From the NCBI RefSeq assembly GCF_016808095.1, contig NC_068972.1, positions 35,247,029 through 35,311,028 on the forward strand: a DNA stretch of 64,000 nucleotides, in the 5' to 3' direction. Each line of letters opens with the position of its first letter. The first letter of the stretch is position 1. The position numbers were made by a program, and so were the translations under genes. Of this stretch, positions 61,300 to 64,000 are shown in pieces. The DNA comes from Vigna angularis. Taxonomy: Eukaryota > Streptophyta > Magnoliopsida > Fabales > Fabaceae. Under the pieces are notes generated by a model. That model worked only from the letters and a program-made list of their open reading frames with translations. It ran no database searches and was not told the origin of the DNA.

Positions 61300-62620
61300 A
61301 TCTGGAATGAATTGTCACAATCTACAATTTGGACAGACTCGTTTTAGCTTGACATTTAATTTGGACAACTCATCTCAATTTTCAATATATGAACCAACTC
61401 ATCTTAATCATTCAATCTAAACTGATTTGTCTCAACATTCGACCAAGACTGACTTAACTCTACCTTTAATTTATGATGAATAGTTTGTATTTTTTAATTG
61501 GTCAACTCGGCTCGATCATTGATCTCGACCTACTCATTTTGATAAATGATTTAGGACAACCTAATTCGATTTTAGGCTCGGGATAACTTAATTTAACCAT
61601 CCACCCAAGTCAACTCGGCTAGATCATCAATCTAGGTAACTCGAATTTACCTTCGCCTTGGATTGACTCATCTTAATCATTAGTTTGGATTGAATCATCT
61701 CAACCTTTGACCTAGGCCGACTCGGCTTGATCATTGACCCAAGTTGATGGGGAAGTGCATACCTAGAGAGAATATACTAAATGACATTTAAGAACCTATT
61801 CTACTCTTTTTTATGCTTGTTGTCACTTTGAAAGCTCTTCATTGTTGCCCCATTTATGATCATATCACAAGTCAACTCGATTGAACCCTCACTTTGGGCC
61901 GACTAGGCTCAACCCTCAATCTATGCTGAATCGACTCAGCCTTCGACCCAATTGAGCCATCTGAACCATTAGTCCGAGCAGAATCGTCTCAAACCTTGGC
62001 TCTAGTCGACTCATCTCGACCTTCGACCCACTCGACCTTTAATCCAGATCAATCCAACTTGAACTTTGACAAGGTCGACTCGACTTTCGCTTTGGGCTTC
62101 CTTGTCTTAACCATCGACCTGGGCCAACCTTGTTAGACCATCAACCCAAGTTAACTCCACTCGACTCCATTTGACCTTTAGCCTGGCTTAATTGTCTCGA
62201 CCCTCGACCCTCGGCCTTGGTCGACTTGTAATAACATTCAATTTAGGTCGACTTTTCTTGACCCTTAACACTAGTTGACTCGTCTCGACATTGGATTCGA
62301 ACTTACTCGTCTCCCTGCTTGACCTTTGGTTTAGGTGAACTTGTCTTGACCTTGGTCTTGAGACGATTCATCTCAACCTCTGACATGAACAAACTCGACT
62401 TGATCTTAGGCTTGTGACTTGTCTTGATCTTTAGTCTGGTTAACATGTTTCAACTTTTGGCCCGAGTTGACCCCTCAACCTTTAGTTTGACTCCAACTTG
62501 TCTCGATCCTAAACTCGAAGTGACTCATCTCAACCTTTAATTTAGTTCGATTCATCATGTCTCTAACTCTGAGTCAATCTGTCTCTACCTTTCACTCAAG
62601 TCAATTGATAAAATAATTTT
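61300..62620. repeat. Degenerate ~27-bp minisatellite with CTCGACC cores
   Basis: Over 40 diverged units around GACTCATCTCGACCTTTGAC followed by CCAGGTC. Positions about 61745-61870 are an unrelated stretch that interrupts the array. There is no coding potential. By eye, the reverse complement of the 23250-24040 minisatellite uses a similar vocabulary (CATCTCGACCTCAACCTC), so the two may be distant relatives. Confidence 0.82.
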
Positions 62621-63099
62621 TAGTTACTTCTGTAAATAGAATACTAGTACATTACTTAAATTTCAAATTTTTTTATAATTATTTTATTCAATATTTTTTT
62701 AATATGAAAATTTTAAAATTTTAAAATAAATAAATTACTTTCTAATTTATCTCATCCAAGCACTTTATTTAGTTGTGTAAATTTTCATATGTATTCTTAT
62801 TAGAATTTGGTTAGTTTCCATATTTTATATCATATTTAGTTAAAAGATAAGTATTATGTAGGCATTATGGATTAGGGGTTTGCAATCCCATTGGAGTGAT
62901 GAAAGCCTTGAAAACATGAATTTTTAAGCAATAGATAAGGCAAATGAAATTAAAAAAAAAGAATCATAAGAAATGAAAAGTGGGAGAAGACAAAGAAGAG
63001 TGAATTATTAAGTCACAATGATATTGTAGAGAAATTAAAAACCGTTTGAAGTTAGTTGGGCAGTGACTGGTGGATAAAGCGGAAAAAAAAAGTAGAAAG

Positions 63100-63475
63100 T
63101 AAAAAGAGCGAAAGTGGTGCGTGGTGGTGATGTGAGATTTTAGATCTTAGTATTAGCGTTAGTATCAGTAATTAGTAACAGTACCATACCCTGCGACGGC
63201 ATGTGACAGCTACTGCACCCACGTGCGAGAGAGAAAGAGAGAGAGTAAAAAAGTGACTAAGGGTTAAACAAATAGAAGAAGGAGAAGAAGAAAATAAAGC
63301 AAAAGCTAAAAGCAACAATCAACAAACAACAGTCACACTGGTACTTTCTTCCATAACGCCGTCAGAGGGACGTCCAACACGCAAACAAGATAAACGATCA
63401 GTTACTTAACGCCGTCATAAGGTTGGCGTTTCTCGTTTAGTGTCTATAAAAAACCGTTATGTTGGAACCTGTCCT
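63100..63475 (+). promoter_or_regulatory. Promoter of the gene at the right end
   Basis: TATA box CTATAAAAAA at 63444-63453. Upstream is a G-box core CACGTG at 63220-63225, followed at once by a GA tract (63228-63246). TAACGCCGTCA occurs twice, at 63354-63364 and 63407-63417. Transcription likely starts near 63475-63480; the 5' leader then has a CT-rich patch (63497-63520), common in plant core promoters. Local GC is higher than in the preceding 10 kb, consistent with a live gene. Which factors bind is inference. Confidence 0.7.
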
Positions 63476-63574
63476 TCTGAGTCCACTCCTTCCAATTCTC
63501 TCTCTCTCTTTTTTCTCTTCAACATTCTCATTCTCTCCAAAGCAACAAGAGCGAAGAGAATTCAACTTTCTGCA

Positions 63575-63696
63575 ATGGCGGTGGTTTCTTCTTCTTCTTC
63601 TTCTTCCATGTGGGTCTTCTTTTTTCTCCTTCTGGCGCTGTTCATTCACCTACAAGTAGCCATGGCCACCACCACTCCACAGATCTCTCACCTCAG
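63575..63696 (+). CDS. First exon of a predicted secreted or membrane protein (continues beyond the window)
   Basis: The ATG at 63575 is preceded by CTGCA and starts a run MAVVSSSSSSSMWVFFFLLL followed by ALFIHLQVAMATTT. This is a typical secretory signal: short polar Ser-rich N-region, ~17-residue hydrophobic core, likely cleavage after AMA. The frame opens earlier (63440), but that Met lies upstream of the probable transcript start, so 63575 is preferred. A candidate donor, CTCAG|GTCTCA, ends the exon after 40 codons plus two bases, and the sequence beyond is T-rich and intron-like. Alternatively the frame simply runs to the stop at 63896-63898, giving a 107-residue product. I do not recognise the family; too little of the protein is present. 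The mature protein would act in the secretory pathway, cell wall or outside. Confidence 0.6.
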
Positions 63697-64000
63697 GTCT
63701 CAACACAAACAAACACTCTGTTTCAGTGTCAGAAGCTTCTTTTCTATGTGTTCTGTGTTGGGTTGGTTTAGCTTTAGCTACATTGTGTGGATTTCGAAAC
63801 CGAAACATTCTTTCTTATTACTTTCTCACCCCCAAAAGAAACTTCCTGTGATTTGGGTTGCAACTCGTTTATATACACTCTCTGGGTTGTATTTTTAAGC
63901 AATGTGCGATCTCTGATGCGAAAACCATTGAAGTGTAATTTCCACTGCTATACAGCTTTTAACTACAAAACAGAGAAAGCTAAACACATTGCGACTTGTT

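Overview
The window is nuclear DNA of a flowering plant, almost certainly a legume and probably a bean relative (Phaseoleae, e.g. Vigna or Phaseolus). The evidence is strong AT richness, long (AT)n runs, several classes of plant LTR and DNA transposons, plant-type splice sites, and a captured glutathione synthetase fragment resembling the plant enzyme. The genus is inference. No tRNA, rRNA, CRISPR or bacterial-style gene is visible. Most of the window is an intergenic transposon landscape. The only plausible host gene is a first exon at the extreme right, starting at 63575 and running off the end.

Layout, left to right. 0.1-6.2 kb: a piece of an LTR family here called A, then a collapsed copia-type element (partial left LTR, 3' internal region, polypurine tract, right LTR) with a 1056-bp Mutator-like element (MULE) inside it, then a fragment with GGCGCT motifs. 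6.2-12 kb: AT-rich DNA with microsatellites and two similar degenerate repeat tracts. 12.0-14.0 kb: a second family A LTR in the opposite orientation. 17.1-18.4 kb: a CACTA-type element lying between two 230-bp direct repeats. 19.0-21.6 kb: a Pack-MULE-like element with three glutathione synthetase exons. 21.9-24.9 kb: a non-coding LTR-like pair joined by degenerate minisatellites. 25-36 kb: AT-rich spacer with one 451-bp foldback MULE. 36.0-39.8 kb: a MULE broken by a complete 2512-bp solo LTR of family A, with a second foldback repeat beside it. 43.1-46.7 kb: a decayed copia element on the minus strand with reverse transcriptase and RNase H remnants. 47.4-50.4 kb: two more MULEs. 52.2-52.5 kb: a CACTA end. 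55.4-56.9 kb: a non-autonomous CACTA element with two tandem arrays. 57.2 kb: a (TTA)n run. 61.3-62.6 kb: another degenerate minisatellite. 63.1-64.0 kb: promoter and first exon of a predicted secreted or membrane protein.

No operon-like relationships exist. The informative parts are the nesting of elements and their target-site duplications (three perfect 9-bp MULE duplications and one perfect 5-bp solo-LTR duplication), the gene capture inside the Pack-MULE, and a recurring pattern in which each LTR family carries its own dispersed set of short CpG-containing motifs. All alignments were done by eye, so identity levels and fuzzy edges are approximate.
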